Shown here: positions 34,670 through 44,062 of the stretch, piece by piece
How the letters are laid out: each line of letters opens with the position of its first letter
Position numbering within the stretch: position 1 is the stretch's first letter
Assembly (NCBI RefSeq): GCF_037940415.1
Contig: NZ_CP149798.1
Location: 2,352,501-2,416,500 of the forward strand
From: Streptomyces sp. f51
GTDB taxonomy: Bacteria > Actinomycetota > Actinomycetes > Streptomycetales > Streptomycetaceae
DNA: 64,000 bases
Direction of reading: 5' to 3'
Translations under genes and position numbers: made by a program
Notes under the pieces: model-generated
What the model saw: only the letters and a program-made list of their open reading frames with translations
Databases searched by the model: none
Told to the model about the DNA's origin: nothing

Positions 34670-35905
34670 TCAGTCCTTCATGAGTGCGGTCGTACTGCTA
34701 CCTAGAGTACGTGTCTCACCGGCCGCTGGTTCCCGCCGGGCGACCGGCCGTGGTTCCGCGGGGGGCCCGAAGAGCATCCGCCGGAGGTCCGCGCGGGCCT
34801 GCCGGGCGCCGTCGCGGGCGGCCTCCAGGGTCTGCCGCGCCGTCCGCCCGACCGCCCGCGCCGCCTGGGCCGCGGGCCTCAGCACGAGATCGCGCACGGC
34901 GTGCCCGACCGGGGTGAGCACGGTCCGGTGGACCCAGCGCGCCGGCTCCACGAAAGTCCACCGGAACAGACGCGCGAGGAACCGTCCGACGACGAGCGAG
35001 ACGTACCCGGCGATCCGCCAGGCGTGCCCGAGCGCCTCGCCGATCTCCCTGGCGACGACGGCGAGGAACCGTCCGACGGGCACGAGGACCCAGCGCCACA
35101 CGGCGAGAGCGGGAAGCACCAGCAGGACGCGGGCGGTCCAGTACAGCGCGGCACCGAGGCCCCCGAGGATCATCCGTACGATCCGCGCGAACCCGCCGGC
35201 CAGGAGGGCGACCGCCCTGCCGACGGGGGTGAGGACCCGGGTGTACAGCCATACGGCGGGGACCACGAGCAGATACCGGGCCAGCCAGGCGCCCGCGGTG
35301 TACGCCCCGAACGCGACGGCCGCCAGGACCGTGCCGAGAGCCCCGAGCACCCGGGCGACCACGCGCCCGACGGGCGTGAGCAGGCGCGCGTACGCCCAGG
35401 CGCACGCGGCCACGAGACCGCCGAGGAGCCGGCCGCACAGGGCCACGACTCCGCCGAGGAACCACCCGAGCACGGCCGCGGTGCCCGTGAACAGCCGGAC
35501 CAGCACGGTCCGGATCGCCCGGGCCGCGCGGGCGAGGCCGTGCCCGAGCGGGGTCAGGGCCGTGCGGTACAGCCACACCGCGGGCACCACGAGCAGCACC
35601 TGCCCGATCCTGGCCAGCAGCACGCCGGCGGGCAGGACGACGTACCGCCACAGCGTCACCCAGGGCCATACGAACAGCGCCCGCGCCAGCCATCCGACGG
35701 CCGCCCCGAGCGCTCGCCCCAGCGGCCGGAGCAGCGCGTCCCGGAGCATCCTTCCGCCGACGACGAGCGCGTCCCACACCATCCGTACCGGCACCACGAG
35801 GACGAGCACCACGATCCGCACCGGAAGGCGGATCGCCACGGTGAGACATCCCTCGGCCCGCGGGGCGGGGGCGGGCCGGGCGGCGGACGGCTTCTCCAGA
35901 TCCAT
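34670..35905 (-). CDS. Repeat membrane protein with LTPVG motifs, function unknown
   Basis: 411 residues, no recognised family. Hydrophobic stretches alternate with a motif of the form W/Y-x-x-x-LTPVG-R/H, found about seven times ([59 protein letters not shown] and a weaker VVLPAGVLL), roughly every 50 residues. Several hydrophobic parts repeat [10 protein letters not shown]. The basic C-terminus ([19 protein letters not shown]) is soluble. It may form re-entrant or amphipathic membrane repeats. ATG 35905 is chosen because the similarity of repeats ends there; its ribosome-binding site is weak. Confidence 0.7.
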   Translation of the reverse strand: MDLEKPSAARPAPAPRAEGCLTVAIRLPVRIVVLVLVVPVRMVWDALVVGGRMLRDALLRPLGRALGAAVGWLARALFVWPWVTLWRYVVLPAGVLLARIGQVLLVVPAVWLYRTALTPLGHGLARAARAIRTVLVRLFTGTAAVLGWFLGGVVALCGRLLGGLVAACAWAYARLLTPVGRVVARVLGALGTVLAAVAFGAYTAGAWLARYLLVVPAVWLYTRVLTPVGRAVALLAGGFARIVRMILGGLGAALYWTARVLLVLPALAVWRWVLVPVGRFLAVVAREIGEALGHAWRIAGYVSLVVGRFLARLFRWTFVEPARWVHRTVLTPVGHAVRDLVLRPAAQAARAVGRTARQTLEAARDGARQARADLRRMLFGPPAEPRPVARREPAAGETRTLGSSTTALMKD

Positions 35906-36164
35906 ACCTGCGTAGACGCACTGATCGCCGCAATGGATGCGACGCCTGCCGCAGGCCGCACCGGCACCCGTCCGGACGCGGCACGCCCCATCTCGAACCG
36001 ACGAGCGACAGTTGAACATGCGTCACCATCTGGTCCCTTATTGGGCTGATTTGATGATATGCATGGCGCGTTCCACGGAATGCGCCGGTACGACAGGCGT
36101 CAACAGGTCAAGCTCGCGATCGGCTTCAGGGAATGCCCCCGATCGATTCAAGGAGCGCCTCCAT

Positions 36165-36944
36165 ATGAATCCCGAGTCCCGGACCGCACGCCTGCCGGGC
36201 CCGCCGGCCCGCGGCCGGTTCAAGAGGGCGGGCGTGGTCGCCTCGCTGACGCTCGTGATGGCGTCCGGCGTGGCCGGCTCCGCGACACCGGCGGACCTGG
36301 ACACCTCGGGCCGTGCCGCCGCCCCGGACGGCGGCGACAGATGCAGACCGCGCCGGCTCGACGACAGGGCCCCCTCGGTCGAACCCGACGGCCGCAGGGG
36401 GTGCAGAGGTCCGCGGGGGCCGAGGGGCGAGACGGGTCCCGCCGGACCGCAGGGCCCGCCGGGACCGACCGGAGCCGCGGGCGCGGCCGGGGCCACCGGA
36501 GCGGTCGGCCCGCGGGGCGAACCCGGCCCGACGGGTCCGACGGGACCCTGCGTCGCCCTCGACTCGGCCCAGGAGTCCGAGGACTTCGAGATCCGCCTCG
36601 CCCTGACCGGCGGAAGGACGTACGCGGGCATCCGCGACCAGCGGACCGGCGAGAAGCAGACCGTCCTGTGGACCGACCTCACCGCACGCCCCGACTATCC
36701 CGCGGGCGGCGCCGCCGGCCTGCCCTGCGACGTCGCCGTCAACGCGCACAACCGGTCCACCACGGTGAAGCGCATCAAGTTCGACGTCATCACCACCACG
36801 GGCCAGATCTGGGAAGCCGCCTGCGTCGCGTTCACCACGACCCACCCCGCGACCCTGAACTGCGCCGACCGCACGGGCCACCCCAAGCCCTGGATCCTGG
36901 TCTCACGGCAGCCCGTGCGCGACGCCGTCAACGGCGGCGTGTGA
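36165..36944 (+). CDS. Secreted collagen-like protein, 259 aa
   Basis: ATG 36165 follows AAGGAG. A signal-like segment ([20 protein letters not shown]) is followed by a short Arg/Asp-rich linker, then about 16 Gly-X-Y triplets (from [17 protein letters not shown] to GPTGPTGP) and a C-terminal globular domain of about 125 residues with four Cys. Bacterial collagen-like proteins form trimers on the cell surface or outside; the C-terminal domain may be the trimerising or binding part. It is divergent from the LTPVG-repeat gene. No relatives recognised for the globular domain. Confidence 0.8.
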   Translation: MNPESRTARLPGPPARGRFKRAGVVASLTLVMASGVAGSATPADLDTSGRAAAPDGGDRCRPRRLDDRAPSVEPDGRRGCRGPRGPRGETGPAGPQGPPGPTGAAGAAGATGAVGPRGEPGPTGPTGPCVALDSAQESEDFEIRLALTGGRTYAGIRDQRTGEKQTVLWTDLTARPDYPAGGAAGLPCDVAVNAHNRSTTVKRIKFDVITTTGQIWEAACVAFTTTHPATLNCADRTGHPKPWILVSRQPVRDAVNGGV

Positions 36945-36974
36945 CCGGCGGACCGTACCTTCGGGCACGACGAA

Positions 36975-37006
36975 GCCGCCCTCCCGGACGTGCCGGGGCG
37001 GGCGGC
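36975..37006 (+). terminator. Terminator of the collagen-like gene
   Basis: GCCGCCC/GGGCGGC outer stem with inner CCCGG/CCGGG, 30 bp after the stop. Confidence 0.6.
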
Positions 37007-37080
37007 TCGGTCGAAGTGTCCAGAGATCGGAGTCGGCGGCGGCGACGTAGCATCCTCGGCCGCTGGACGACACCGGCCTG

Positions 37081-37160
37081 GGCCGGCGGCGGGATTCGAA
37101 CCCGCGTCGCTCTCTTGACAGGAGAAGTAGCCGCGACCTGCGCACCTGAACGGCGCCAAC
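37081..37160 (-). tRNA. tRNA-like sequence, anticodon arm GTC (Asp); probably degenerate
   Basis: A good T-arm (GCGGG TTCGAAT CCCGC), a 5-bp anticodon stem with the 7-nt loop CTGTCAA (U33, anticodon GTC, A37) and an acceptor stem GTTGGCG/CGCCGGC with two G-U pairs can be drawn. The D region is about 8 nt too long and forms no normal D-stem, and no CCA is encoded. It is unlike the usual Streptomyces tRNA-Asp. It is either a pseudo-tRNA, a divergent accessory tRNA, or the residue of an attachment site. Confidence 0.4.
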
Positions 37161-37226
37161 GGTAGCGACAACCGCCGCTCCGGGCACCCGGATTCGGACG
37201 CGGGGCCGCGACGCGGGAGGGAGCGC

Positions 37227-38219
37227 CTAGGCGGCCGTACCGCCCGCGTAGTCGCTGTCGAAGGTGGTCTCGATGGTCGTGGCGACGGACTGGGCCACGC
37301 CCGTTCCCGTGAGGATGAGCCCCAACTCCCGGTTGTTGCTGAGTGAGTTGCTGCTGATGTTCATGGAACCGGCCTCCACCTCCTGGGTGGAGAGCCCGTA
37401 GTCGGCGACCATCGCCTTGGCGTGGATGTAGAAACCGTTGGGGTCGGAGTACCCGACCACGGTGCCGCCGGCCGCCTTGATCGCGGACACCTGGCTCGAG
37501 TAGCTGGAGGGACTCTCCAGGACCACGCGCACCGCAACGCCCGCCTTCGCCCTGGCCACGACGGCGTTGACCACGGTGCTGTCGCTGAACTCCAGTTCCT
37601 GCACGTCGAGCGTCCTGGTGGCGCTGTTGATCACCGACACCAGACGGCTCCGGGAGTCGGTCGGGGACCAGAGGAGATGGTCACCGTCGGTCGGGGTGAT
37701 CGCGGTGCCGGCGTAGTCCGCGTTGAACACCTTCTCGATCGAGGCGACATCGCGGGTGTCGTCGTCGAACACGCCGTAGTCACGGCCGGTCGGGTAGTAC
37801 TGCGAGGTGAGATTTCCGGTGAGTATCAGCGACTTGGCGCCGTCTACGGTGATGGTCTTCTGGTGGGTGTAGACGAAGGTGGACGACGACCAGGCCACGC
37901 CGGCTCCGGCGCCCGTCAGGGAGTTGTACGCCGTCTGGTTCGCGGACTTGTGCGCGCCGTCCAGGATCACCCGGACCGTGACGCCCTTCTTCTCCAGGGC
38001 CACGAGGTCGTTGACGGCCGTGGTGTCCTCCAGCTCGTACATGGTCATGTCGAGCGAGGTGGTGGCCGAGTTGATGAAGTCGTAGATGGCGGGCTGGCCG
38101 CTGCTCTGCGAGAAGGCGAACGCCGTGTAGCCGGCGGCGTTCGCGGGGACGGCGGTGGCGAGCACGGCGACGCCGGCCGTCAGGGCGACACCTGCGCGAC
38201 CGAGGACCTTCCACAACAT
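37227..38219 (-). CDS. Secreted phospholipase D-family protein
   Basis: 330 residues with a Sec signal peptide (RAGVALTAGVAVLATAVPANA) and two complete HKD motifs: HQKTITVD near 130 followed by LTGNLT, and HAKAMVAD near 265 followed by GSMNISSNS. Both active-site halves are intact, so it should be a monomeric phosphodiesterase acting on phospholipid, nucleic acid or another diester outside the cell. ATG 38219 follows AGGAG. The 283 bp upstream (38220-38502) show nothing further apart from its promoter. Confidence 0.9.
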   Translation of the reverse strand: MLWKVLGRAGVALTAGVAVLATAVPANAAGYTAFAFSQSSGQPAIYDFINSATTSLDMTMYELEDTTAVNDLVALEKKGVTVRVILDGAHKSANQTAYNSLTGAGAGVAWSSSTFVYTHQKTITVDGAKSLILTGNLTSQYYPTGRDYGVFDDDTRDVASIEKVFNADYAGTAITPTDGDHLLWSPTDSRSRLVSVINSATRTLDVQELEFSDSTVVNAVVARAKAGVAVRVVLESPSSYSSQVSAIKAAGGTVVGYSDPNGFYIHAKAMVADYGLSTQEVEAGSMNISSNSLSNNRELGLILTGTGVAQSVATTIETTFDSDYAGGTAA

Positions 38220-38502
38220 GCCTGACTCCTAACCGAGTTGACGCCCACCCGGGGGGCTGTGGGCGTGGGCATGACACCACGCGCGTAGACAGCCGAGGAA
38301 GAGGAGGTTGGTGAACGTGCAGTTACCGGCCGGCCGTTCAGGCGGACAAAGAGGACTTCGCCCAGGTGGAGGGCGGTTCAAGCGATCCCCGCGCAATCGC
38401 AAAGTCTTCGTAGCGGGCCCCGGGCGGAACGCGGGCCGTCCGGATCACCCCCGTACGATCCGGCCTCGGCCGGCGGCCTGACCCGACCCTCCCCCGCACA
38501 GC

Positions 38503-38534
38503 AAAAGGCCCCCTCCCGGCAGGGAAGGGGCTTG
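38503..38534 (-). terminator. Terminator of the permease gene
   Basis: Minus-strand GCCCCTTCCC/GGGAGGGGGC stem with a TGCC loop, ending in CCTTTTGC. Confidence 0.8.
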
Positions 38535-38562
38535 GGGCGTACGGGACTACCTCACGTCCGCG

Positions 38563-40041
38563 CTACTCCCCCTCGTCCGCGCTCCGCGACACCGGCATTC
38601 CGGGCTCGGTCTCCAGCGCCTGACGGTTGAACAGCAGCAGCCCGACGAAGAACAGCCCGCCCGCGACGATCAGGCCCACGACGATCAGCGACGGAACCAG
38701 CGCCTCCGACGGCGAGACCAGCATGACCAGGGACGCCACCGTCCACACCAGTGCGCAGATCGCGACCGGCAGCTCGAACCGCCCGAGGTCGAAGCCGCCC
38801 TTGTTGCGGCCCAGCCGGGGGCGCACCACGAGATACAGGACGATCGTCGCCCCGTAGACGAGCGCCGGAATGATCGTCCCCGCCGTGATCAGCTGAAGCA
38901 GCGCGTCACCCGGCAGCGCGACCATCAGGACGACCCCCACGGCGAAGATCAGGACCGTGGCCGGGATCGGCGTGTGCGTGCGCGGGTTGACCCGGCGCAT
39001 CACCTGGTGAGCGGGGAACCGTCCGTCGCGGGCCATCGCGAAGACGATCCGCGAGCACGAGGCCATCACGACCGTCCCTGCGCCGAAGAACGCGACCGCG
39101 ATCGCGACCAGGAGCACCTTCTCCATCCCCGGCCCCAGTTGCTCCCGCATGATCGCCGCGACCGGTGACTCGCTCGCGGTGACCCCCGGGATGTCCTCGA
39201 TCGCGACGGTGAGACAGATCAGGAACACCATCCCGAGCACACCGGCGGCCACGACGGACCCCACGATGGCACGCGGGATGCTGCGGAAGGGGTCCTTGGC
39301 CTCCTCGGCCAGGTTCGCCGCGGAGTCGAAGCCGACGAGCGTGGCGAGGCCCATGATCATCGCGATCATCAGCCCGCCGCCGAGGTCGAAGTAGTGCGCC
39401 GTGTGCTCGGTGACGCCCCGGGAGGTGAGGTTGCCGAGGGAGCCGCTGCCGGTGGCCACGACCACGACGGCGAGGGCGAGCGCCACCACCACGACCAGCG
39501 CCAGCTCCAGTCCCACGGCGGTCGAGTTGATCAGACTGACGAGGCGGGTCGAGGCCACGACGAGCACCGTCTGGACCAGCAGGATCGCGAGGGTGATCAG
39601 GCGAGCGGTCCCCTCGTCCGGCTCCATGCCGAAGAGCGGCATGAGCGCCTGGCTCGCCAGCGCGTTGGCGATCGCCGCGACCGCGATCGCCAGATAGGAG
39701 AAGGTCAGCCAGCCGAACCCCCAGCCGATCCTCGGGTTGGCCAGTCGCGAGGCCCACTGGTACGAGGAGCCGCTGAGCGCGATACGGCCCGCGAGCTGGG
39801 CCACCACCAGCGCCACCAGCACCTGCCCGATCGTCGCGACGACCCACAGCCAGATGCCCACGGGTCCCGCGTGCTGGAGCACGTCGTCGTAGGTCGAGAA
39901 GATGCCGACCGCCACCGAGATGAACGCGAACGAGATCGCGAACACCTGGAACGAGCCGAGCGTCCTCTTCAGCTCCGGCCGGTAGCCCCCGAGGACGGCG
40001 GAGTCCTCCGCCTCCTCCGTGCCGGGCGAGACCTCCACCAC
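38563..40041 (-). CDS. APC-superfamily amino acid permease
   Basis: 492 residues with about 12 membrane helices. The family start RTLGSFQVFAISFAFISVAVG (TM1) contains the unwound G-rich substrate segment, and GFDSAANLAEEAKDPFRSIP in the TM6-TM7 region is typical of the APC family. Substrate cannot be told from sequence; GABA/amine-type permeases look closest by eye. GTG at 40041 has only a weak ribosome-binding site. Confidence 0.9.
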   Translation of the reverse strand: MVEVSPGTEEAEDSAVLGGYRPELKRTLGSFQVFAISFAFISVAVGIFSTYDDVLQHAGPVGIWLWVVATIGQVLVALVVAQLAGRIALSGSSYQWASRLANPRIGWGFGWLTFSYLAIAVAAIANALASQALMPLFGMEPDEGTARLITLAILLVQTVLVVASTRLVSLINSTAVGLELALVVVVALALAVVVVATGSGSLGNLTSRGVTEHTAHYFDLGGGLMIAMIMGLATLVGFDSAANLAEEAKDPFRSIPRAIVGSVVAAGVLGMVFLICLTVAIEDIPGVTASESPVAAIMREQLGPGMEKVLLVAIAVAFFGAGTVVMASCSRIVFAMARDGRFPAHQVMRRVNPRTHTPIPATVLIFAVGVVLMVALPGDALLQLITAGTIIPALVYGATIVLYLVVRPRLGRNKGGFDLGRFELPVAICALVWTVASLVMLVSPSEALVPSLIVVGLIVAGGLFFVGLLLFNRQALETEPGMPVSRSADEGE

Positions 40042-40112
40042 TTCGGTACCCGCTTTCCGTCACACCCTGCCGACCGGGGACATGTACTGACAGGCACCTC
40101 GGGACGCGGGCC

Positions 40113-40673
40113 TCAGGCGTCCTTGATGGCGGAGATCTCGAATTCGAGCTTGATCTTCTCGCTGACCAGGACACCGCCCGTCTCCAGCGGGGCGTTCCAG
40201 ACGACGCCGTAGTCCTTGCGGTTGATGGTGACCTCGCCCTCCAGGCCGACCCGCACATTGCCGAACGGGTCGGTGGCGGTCCCTTCGTAGCTGAAGGGGA
40301 TGGTCACCGGCTTGGTGACGCCCTTGACGGTGAGGTCGCCGGTGACCTCGAAGCTGGTGTCGTCGGTGCGCCGCACGGCGGTGGAGACGAAGGTGATCTC
40401 CGGGTACTCGTCCATGTTGAGGAAGTCGTTGCTGCGCAGGTGCTGGTCGCGGTCGGCGTTGCGGGTGTCCACACTGGTGGCCTTGATGGTCACCTTGCCC
40501 GTCGACTTGGCCGGGTCGGCGCCGTCGAAGTAGGCGCTGCCCTCGAACTCGTTGAACGCGCCGCGGACCTTGGTGACCATGGCGTGCCGGGCCACGAATC
40601 CGATCGTGCTGTGTGCGGGGTCGATCGTGTAGCGGCCGGTCAGAGAGGCCAGATCGGTCGGGAACGTGGTCAT
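40113..40673 (-). CDS. YceI family protein
   Basis: 186 residues, a lipocalin-like barrel that binds polyprenoid or amide ligands in known members. The family signatures YTIDPAHSTIGFVARHAMVTKVRG, LRSNDFLNMDEYPEITF and GDLTVKGVTKPVTIPF are present. It has no signal peptide, so it is probably cytoplasmic, as is usual in actinobacteria. ATG 40673 follows GGAG. The 338-bp gap upstream (40674-41011) holds two sets of direct repeats listed separately. Confidence 0.93.
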   Translation of the reverse strand: MTTFPTDLASLTGRYTIDPAHSTIGFVARHAMVTKVRGAFNEFEGSAYFDGADPAKSTGKVTIKATSVDTRNADRDQHLRSNDFLNMDEYPEITFVSTAVRRTDDTSFEVTGDLTVKGVTKPVTIPFSYEGTATDPFGNVRVGLEGEVTINRKDYGVVWNAPLETGGVLVSEKIKLEFEISAIKDA

Positions 40674-40849
40674 GGAAGCTCCGCGTGGTCGAATAGTCGT
40701 AAACAGGACACTGCGTACACGGGAAACATATCGACCATTTCGCACACGGTCGCCTCGGGCGCGGCCAACCCGGGGTCACCGCTTCACCCTCGCCCTCCCC
40801 GATCGGCCGTCCGGACCATTCGGCTCGGCCGGGTCGCGCAGGTCTGCCC

Positions 40850-40885
40850 GGTCGGTCAGGCCGGCCGGGTCGGTCAGGCCGGCCG
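40850..40885. repeat. 18-bp tandem duplication
   Basis: GGTCGGTCAGGCCGGCCG occurs twice in tandem (40850-40867, 40868-40885), followed by a partial third copy GGTCGGCCG. Confidence 0.85.
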
Positions 40886-40903
40886 GGTCGGCCGAGCTCG
40901 GCA

Positions 40904-40947
40904 TCCACCGATGGCCGGACTCCACCGATGGTCGGGATCCACCGATG
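40904..40947 (+). repeat. Three 10-bp iterons at exact 17-bp spacing
   Basis: TCCACCGATG at 40904, 40921 and 40938; the first two share further bases (GGYCGG). They end 64 bp upstream of the VOC gene start, a typical place for an activator or repressor array. Confidence 0.8.
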
Positions 40948-41011
40948 AGTTCCGGCGACCGCGCCGGTCTACCAGGACGTACGCCATCGAGCCACCGACT
41001 GGAGACCCACC

Positions 41012-41482
41012 ATGACCACTCCCGCGCACCCCGGCCGCATGCTGTTCGTGAACATGCCCGTGGCGGACCTCGACCGCAGCAAGGCGTTCTTCGCCGAGCT
41101 CGGGTTCGGCTTCAACCCGAAGTTCACCGACGAGACGGCCGCCTGCATGCCGGTCGGCGAGCACGCCTTCGTCATGCTGCTCACCCGCGAGAAGTTCGCG
41201 GAGTTCTCGAAGCACCCGATGGCCGATCCCACCACGCACGCGCTGGCGCTCTACTCCTTCAGCGTGTCGTCCCGCGACGAGGTGGACGCGGTCAGTGCCG
41301 CAGCGCTCGCGGCGGGCGCCACCGAGGCGGACGGCGCCGAGGACTACGGCTTCATGTACTCCCGCAGCTTCTTCGACCTCGACGGCCACGGCTGGCAGGT
41401 CATGTGGATGGATCCGGCGGCGGTGGAACAGGGCCCCGAGGCCTACGCGGCCTCCTCCCAGGGCAACGGCACCCCGGCCTGA
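41012..41482 (+). CDS. VOC family (glyoxalase/bleomycin-resistance fold) protein
   Basis: 156 residues with two beta-alpha-beta-beta-beta halves: MLFVNMPVADLDRSKAFFAELGF and the C-terminal DLDGHGWQVMWMDP, the pattern of the lactoylglutathione lyase-like/YdeR group. A GGAG site precedes the ATG. It lacks a clear set of metal ligands for glyoxalase I, so function is open. Three iterons lie upstream. Confidence 0.9.
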   Translation: MTTPAHPGRMLFVNMPVADLDRSKAFFAELGFGFNPKFTDETAACMPVGEHAFVMLLTREKFAEFSKHPMADPTTHALALYSFSVSSRDEVDAVSAAALAAGATEADGAEDYGFMYSRSFFDLDGHGWQVMWMDPAAVEQGPEAYAASSQGNGTPA

Positions 41483-41743
41483 CGCACCGCCTCGGGCCCG
41501 CATCCGCGCGCGGCCGCCGGGCCGCGTCGGCGGAGGCATCAGCCGAGCACCGGGCGCGGGACCCGGGCACGGCGGCGGCGCCGGAAAGCGAGAGGATGGG
41601 GCCACGGGCGAACCGGCGTTCGCCCGTTGAGCAGCGTGGCCGGATGCGACGTATCAGTCGGCGTGACGGGCGTCGCGCGTCGGTCCGGGACCAGGACCCG
41701 GGGCGTCGACGCGCGCCCCGGCCTCCATCCGGCGGCTGTCGCC

Positions 41744-43066
41744 ATGGTGCTGGCTCCGTGTCACGAACGCGGCGCCCCAGGAAGGGACCGACCCATCGCC
41801 GTCCATTCGAGCCGCCCCGTCAGCACCCTCGATCCAGAGGCGGCGGAACAAAGCGACGGCGTGCCCGCAGAGGAAGCGCGGCAGCACGTACGGGGCCTTG
41901 ACGGTCTCCGCGGCCTGGCAGCCCTCTACGTCATGCTGTTCCACTGCTGGCTCTACACCTTCCCGGGATATCCGCACAGCTCGGCCCCTTGGTGGCTGGG
42001 CGGCCTGATGTTCGGCCGGTTCGCCGTGGTCTTCTTCCTGGTCCTGTCCGGTTTCTCCCTGGCCATTTCCCCGGCGCGCAAGGGGTGGCGTATCGGAAGC
42101 GGTGCCGACTATGTGCGCCGACGGGCCTGGCGCATCCTTCCTCCGTACTGGGCGGCGCTGGCGATGAGCCTGGCCATTGCCGCGTTCGTGGTGCCGGCCT
42201 CGCATTTCGGACCTCCGACCGCCAGGACGATCGCGGTGTACGGCCTCCTGCTCCAGGACACGCTTTCCGCGCCGACACCGAACGGCGCGTTCTGGTCGAT
42301 CAGCGTGGAGGCGGAGCTCTATCTGGTCTTTCCGCTCCTCGTCCTCCTCCGGCGGCGGCTGGGCGCCGCGGTCCTGGTGGCAGGCGTGACGCTGCCGGTC
42401 ATCGCGCGAGGCCTGACGGCGGCGAACGCCTCACCCGTGGAGGGCGACAACTGGCTCACTCCGCATCTCGCGCCCGTCTTCGTCGCGGGCCTGGTGGGTG
42501 CGGGAATCGTCGCCGCAGCGCCCAGGATCCAGCGCCTGCCGTGGCACTGGCTCGCCGCCCTGGCCACCGTTCCGGTCCTGGCCATCGGTATCGCGAAGGG
42601 TTCCGTCTGGACCGTGAACCACTACTTCTGGATGGATCTCGCCGTCGCTCCGGCCATGACGATGCTCATCGCCGCGGTCACGACGGGAAAGCCCGCGATG
42701 CTCACGCGCATCCTGATGACACGACCCGTCCGCGGTCTCGGGGACTTCTCCTACAGCCTCTACCTCATCCATCTGCCGATCGTCATGATCGTCATCCGCA
42801 GGATCGCCCCGCACTTCGTATCCGCCGGCCTACCGACGTTCTGGTTCACTCTCGCTCTGGCGGTTCCGGTATCGATCCTGGGATCATGGCTTTTCGCCCA
42901 GATCTTCGAACTCCCCTTCAAGCGGAGCCGGTCCTGGAAGAACGTGTTCCAACGAGAACTGACGCCGAGCCCCAGGCCTTCGGGAGCACAACCGGGAGTC
43001 CGGACCGCTGAAACTCGGCACCCGTCCAACAAAGCGAGCACTTCAGGCCGTTCGGGTCAGGCGTAG
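41744..43066 (+). CDS. Acyltransferase 3 family membrane protein
   Basis: An OafA/NodX-type integral membrane O-acyltransferase. The N-terminal signature GLDGLRGLAALYVMLFH holds the catalytic-site Arg and His; about ten helices follow, with FWSISVEAELYLVFP in the middle and FSYSLYLIHLPIVMI near the end. It should move acetyl or acyl groups onto a sugar of a wall or secreted glycan. Start is uncertain: ATG 41744 lacks a ribosome-binding site, the frame is open from TTG 41627, and GTG 41861 just before the domain is possible. Confidence 0.85.
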   Translation: MVLAPCHERGAPGRDRPIAVHSSRPVSTLDPEAAEQSDGVPAEEARQHVRGLDGLRGLAALYVMLFHCWLYTFPGYPHSSAPWWLGGLMFGRFAVVFFLVLSGFSLAISPARKGWRIGSGADYVRRRAWRILPPYWAALAMSLAIAAFVVPASHFGPPTARTIAVYGLLLQDTLSAPTPNGAFWSISVEAELYLVFPLLVLLRRRLGAAVLVAGVTLPVIARGLTAANASPVEGDNWLTPHLAPVFVAGLVGAGIVAAAPRIQRLPWHWLAALATVPVLAIGIAKGSVWTVNHYFWMDLAVAPAMTMLIAAVTTGKPAMLTRILMTRPVRGLGDFSYSLYLIHLPIVMIVIRRIAPHFVSAGLPTFWFTLALAVPVSILGSWLFAQIFELPFKRSRSWKNVFQRELTPSPRPSGAQPGVRTAETRHPSNKASTSGRSGQA

Positions 43067-43158
43067 GCGTCCAGCAGCACCATGAGCAGTCCGAGAGTCC
43101 GCCCGGCGGAGCGCGGAGGACGCCCCCACGTGGCCGGGCACAGCATGTCGGGTGGGGA

Positions 43159-43998
43159 TCAGTTGCTGACGGCCATGCCTTGGCGCAGCTTGGTGAGAGT
43201 GCGGGACAGCAGGCGGGAGACGTGCATCTGGGAGACGCCGAGGTGTTCGCCGATCTGGGCCTGGGTGAGTTCGTCCACGAACCGCATGTGAATGATGCGG
43301 CGTTCGCGCTCGTCCAGCTGTGCGATCAGCGGGGCGAGCGCGTGGAAGTCCTCGACCAGTTCGAGGGCGTTGTCCTCGGTGCCGATGAAGTCGGCCAGCG
43401 CGCCTTCGCCGTCATTGTTCGTACTGATGGCGGCGTCGAGGGAGCTGGAGTTGTAGCCGTTGGAGGCGAGGCGTGCCTCGTTGACCTCTTCCTCGCTCAG
43501 GCACATCAGCTCGGAGAGTTCCTTGACCGTGGGGGTGCGGCCGAGCCGGCTCCGCAGTTCCTCGGTGGCCTTGGCGAGCTGGACGCGGGCCTCCTGCAAC
43601 CGGCGGGGCACGTGCACGGCCCAGCTGGTGTCACGGAAGAAGCGCTTGATCTCACCGACGATGTACGGGACCGCGAAGGAGGTGAACTCGACCTCGCGGG
43701 TGAGCTCGAACCGGTCGATCGCCTTGATCAGCCCGATCGTGCCGACCTGGACGATGTCCTCCATCTCGTCCGCGCCGCGGCTGCGGAAGCGGGCCGCGGC
43801 GAAGCGGACGAGGGAGATGTTCATCTCGATCAGCGTGTTACGCGCGTACTGGTGCTCCGGCGTGCCCTCTTCCAGAACGGCGAGCTGGTCGAAGAACAGC
43901 CTCGACATCTGGCGGGCGTCCTTGGGCGCGACCTGAGAGGGGTCCGCAATCTCCGGCAGCACCACTGTCCGCGCCTGAGTCACCTCGGTCACCGTCAT
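43159..43998 (-). CDS. SigB/SigF-family RNA polymerase sigma factor
   Basis: 279 residues. Region 2 (EMEDIVQVGTIGLIKAIDRFE then VEFTSFAVPYIVGEIKRFFRD), region 3 (VHVPRRLQEARVQLAKA) and the region 4 helix-turn-helix (TQAQIGEHLGVSQMHVSRLLS) are complete. Streptomyces has about nine such factors governing osmotic/oxidative stress and sporulation. ATG 43998 follows GGAGGG. The antagonist and anti-sigma genes at 44476-45373 are divergent from it, suggesting a self-contained partner-switching unit. A SigB-type promoter lies just upstream, suggesting autoregulation. Confidence 0.95.
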   Translation of the reverse strand: MTVTEVTQARTVVLPEIADPSQVAPKDARQMSRLFFDQLAVLEEGTPEHQYARNTLIEMNISLVRFAAARFRSRGADEMEDIVQVGTIGLIKAIDRFELTREVEFTSFAVPYIVGEIKRFFRDTSWAVHVPRRLQEARVQLAKATEELRSRLGRTPTVKELSELMCLSEEEVNEARLASNGYNSSSLDAAISTNNDGEGALADFIGTEDNALELVEDFHALAPLIAQLDERERRIIHMRFVDELTQAQIGEHLGVSQMHVSRLLSRTLTKLRQGMAVSN

Positions 43999-44062
43999 CT
44001 CAGATCCCTCCCCTTCGTCGTGGCCCCCGTGCCGGTTCCCTTAGCGACCGGCGTCGGAGCGT

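Noticed and set aside
28847..34705. A 1952-residue plus-strand open frame opposite rne and its neighbours
   Set aside because: It is an antisense shadow caused by the GC-rich, Ala/Glu/Arg-repeat composition of rne; the minus strand holds clear L21 and RNase E/G homology, and the plus translation is low-complexity Gly/Leu/Arg.
40042..40056. GGGTAC just before the permease start as a SigB-type -10
   Set aside because: No matching GNNT at 14-16 bp upstream and the spacing to the GTG is only 4 nt.
40060..40908. Second collagen-like frame (PGRPDRPGRPD) on the minus strand
   Set aside because: It is the out-of-frame reading of the 18-bp tandem duplication running into yceI; it has no signal peptide and lacks the Gly-X-Y regularity.
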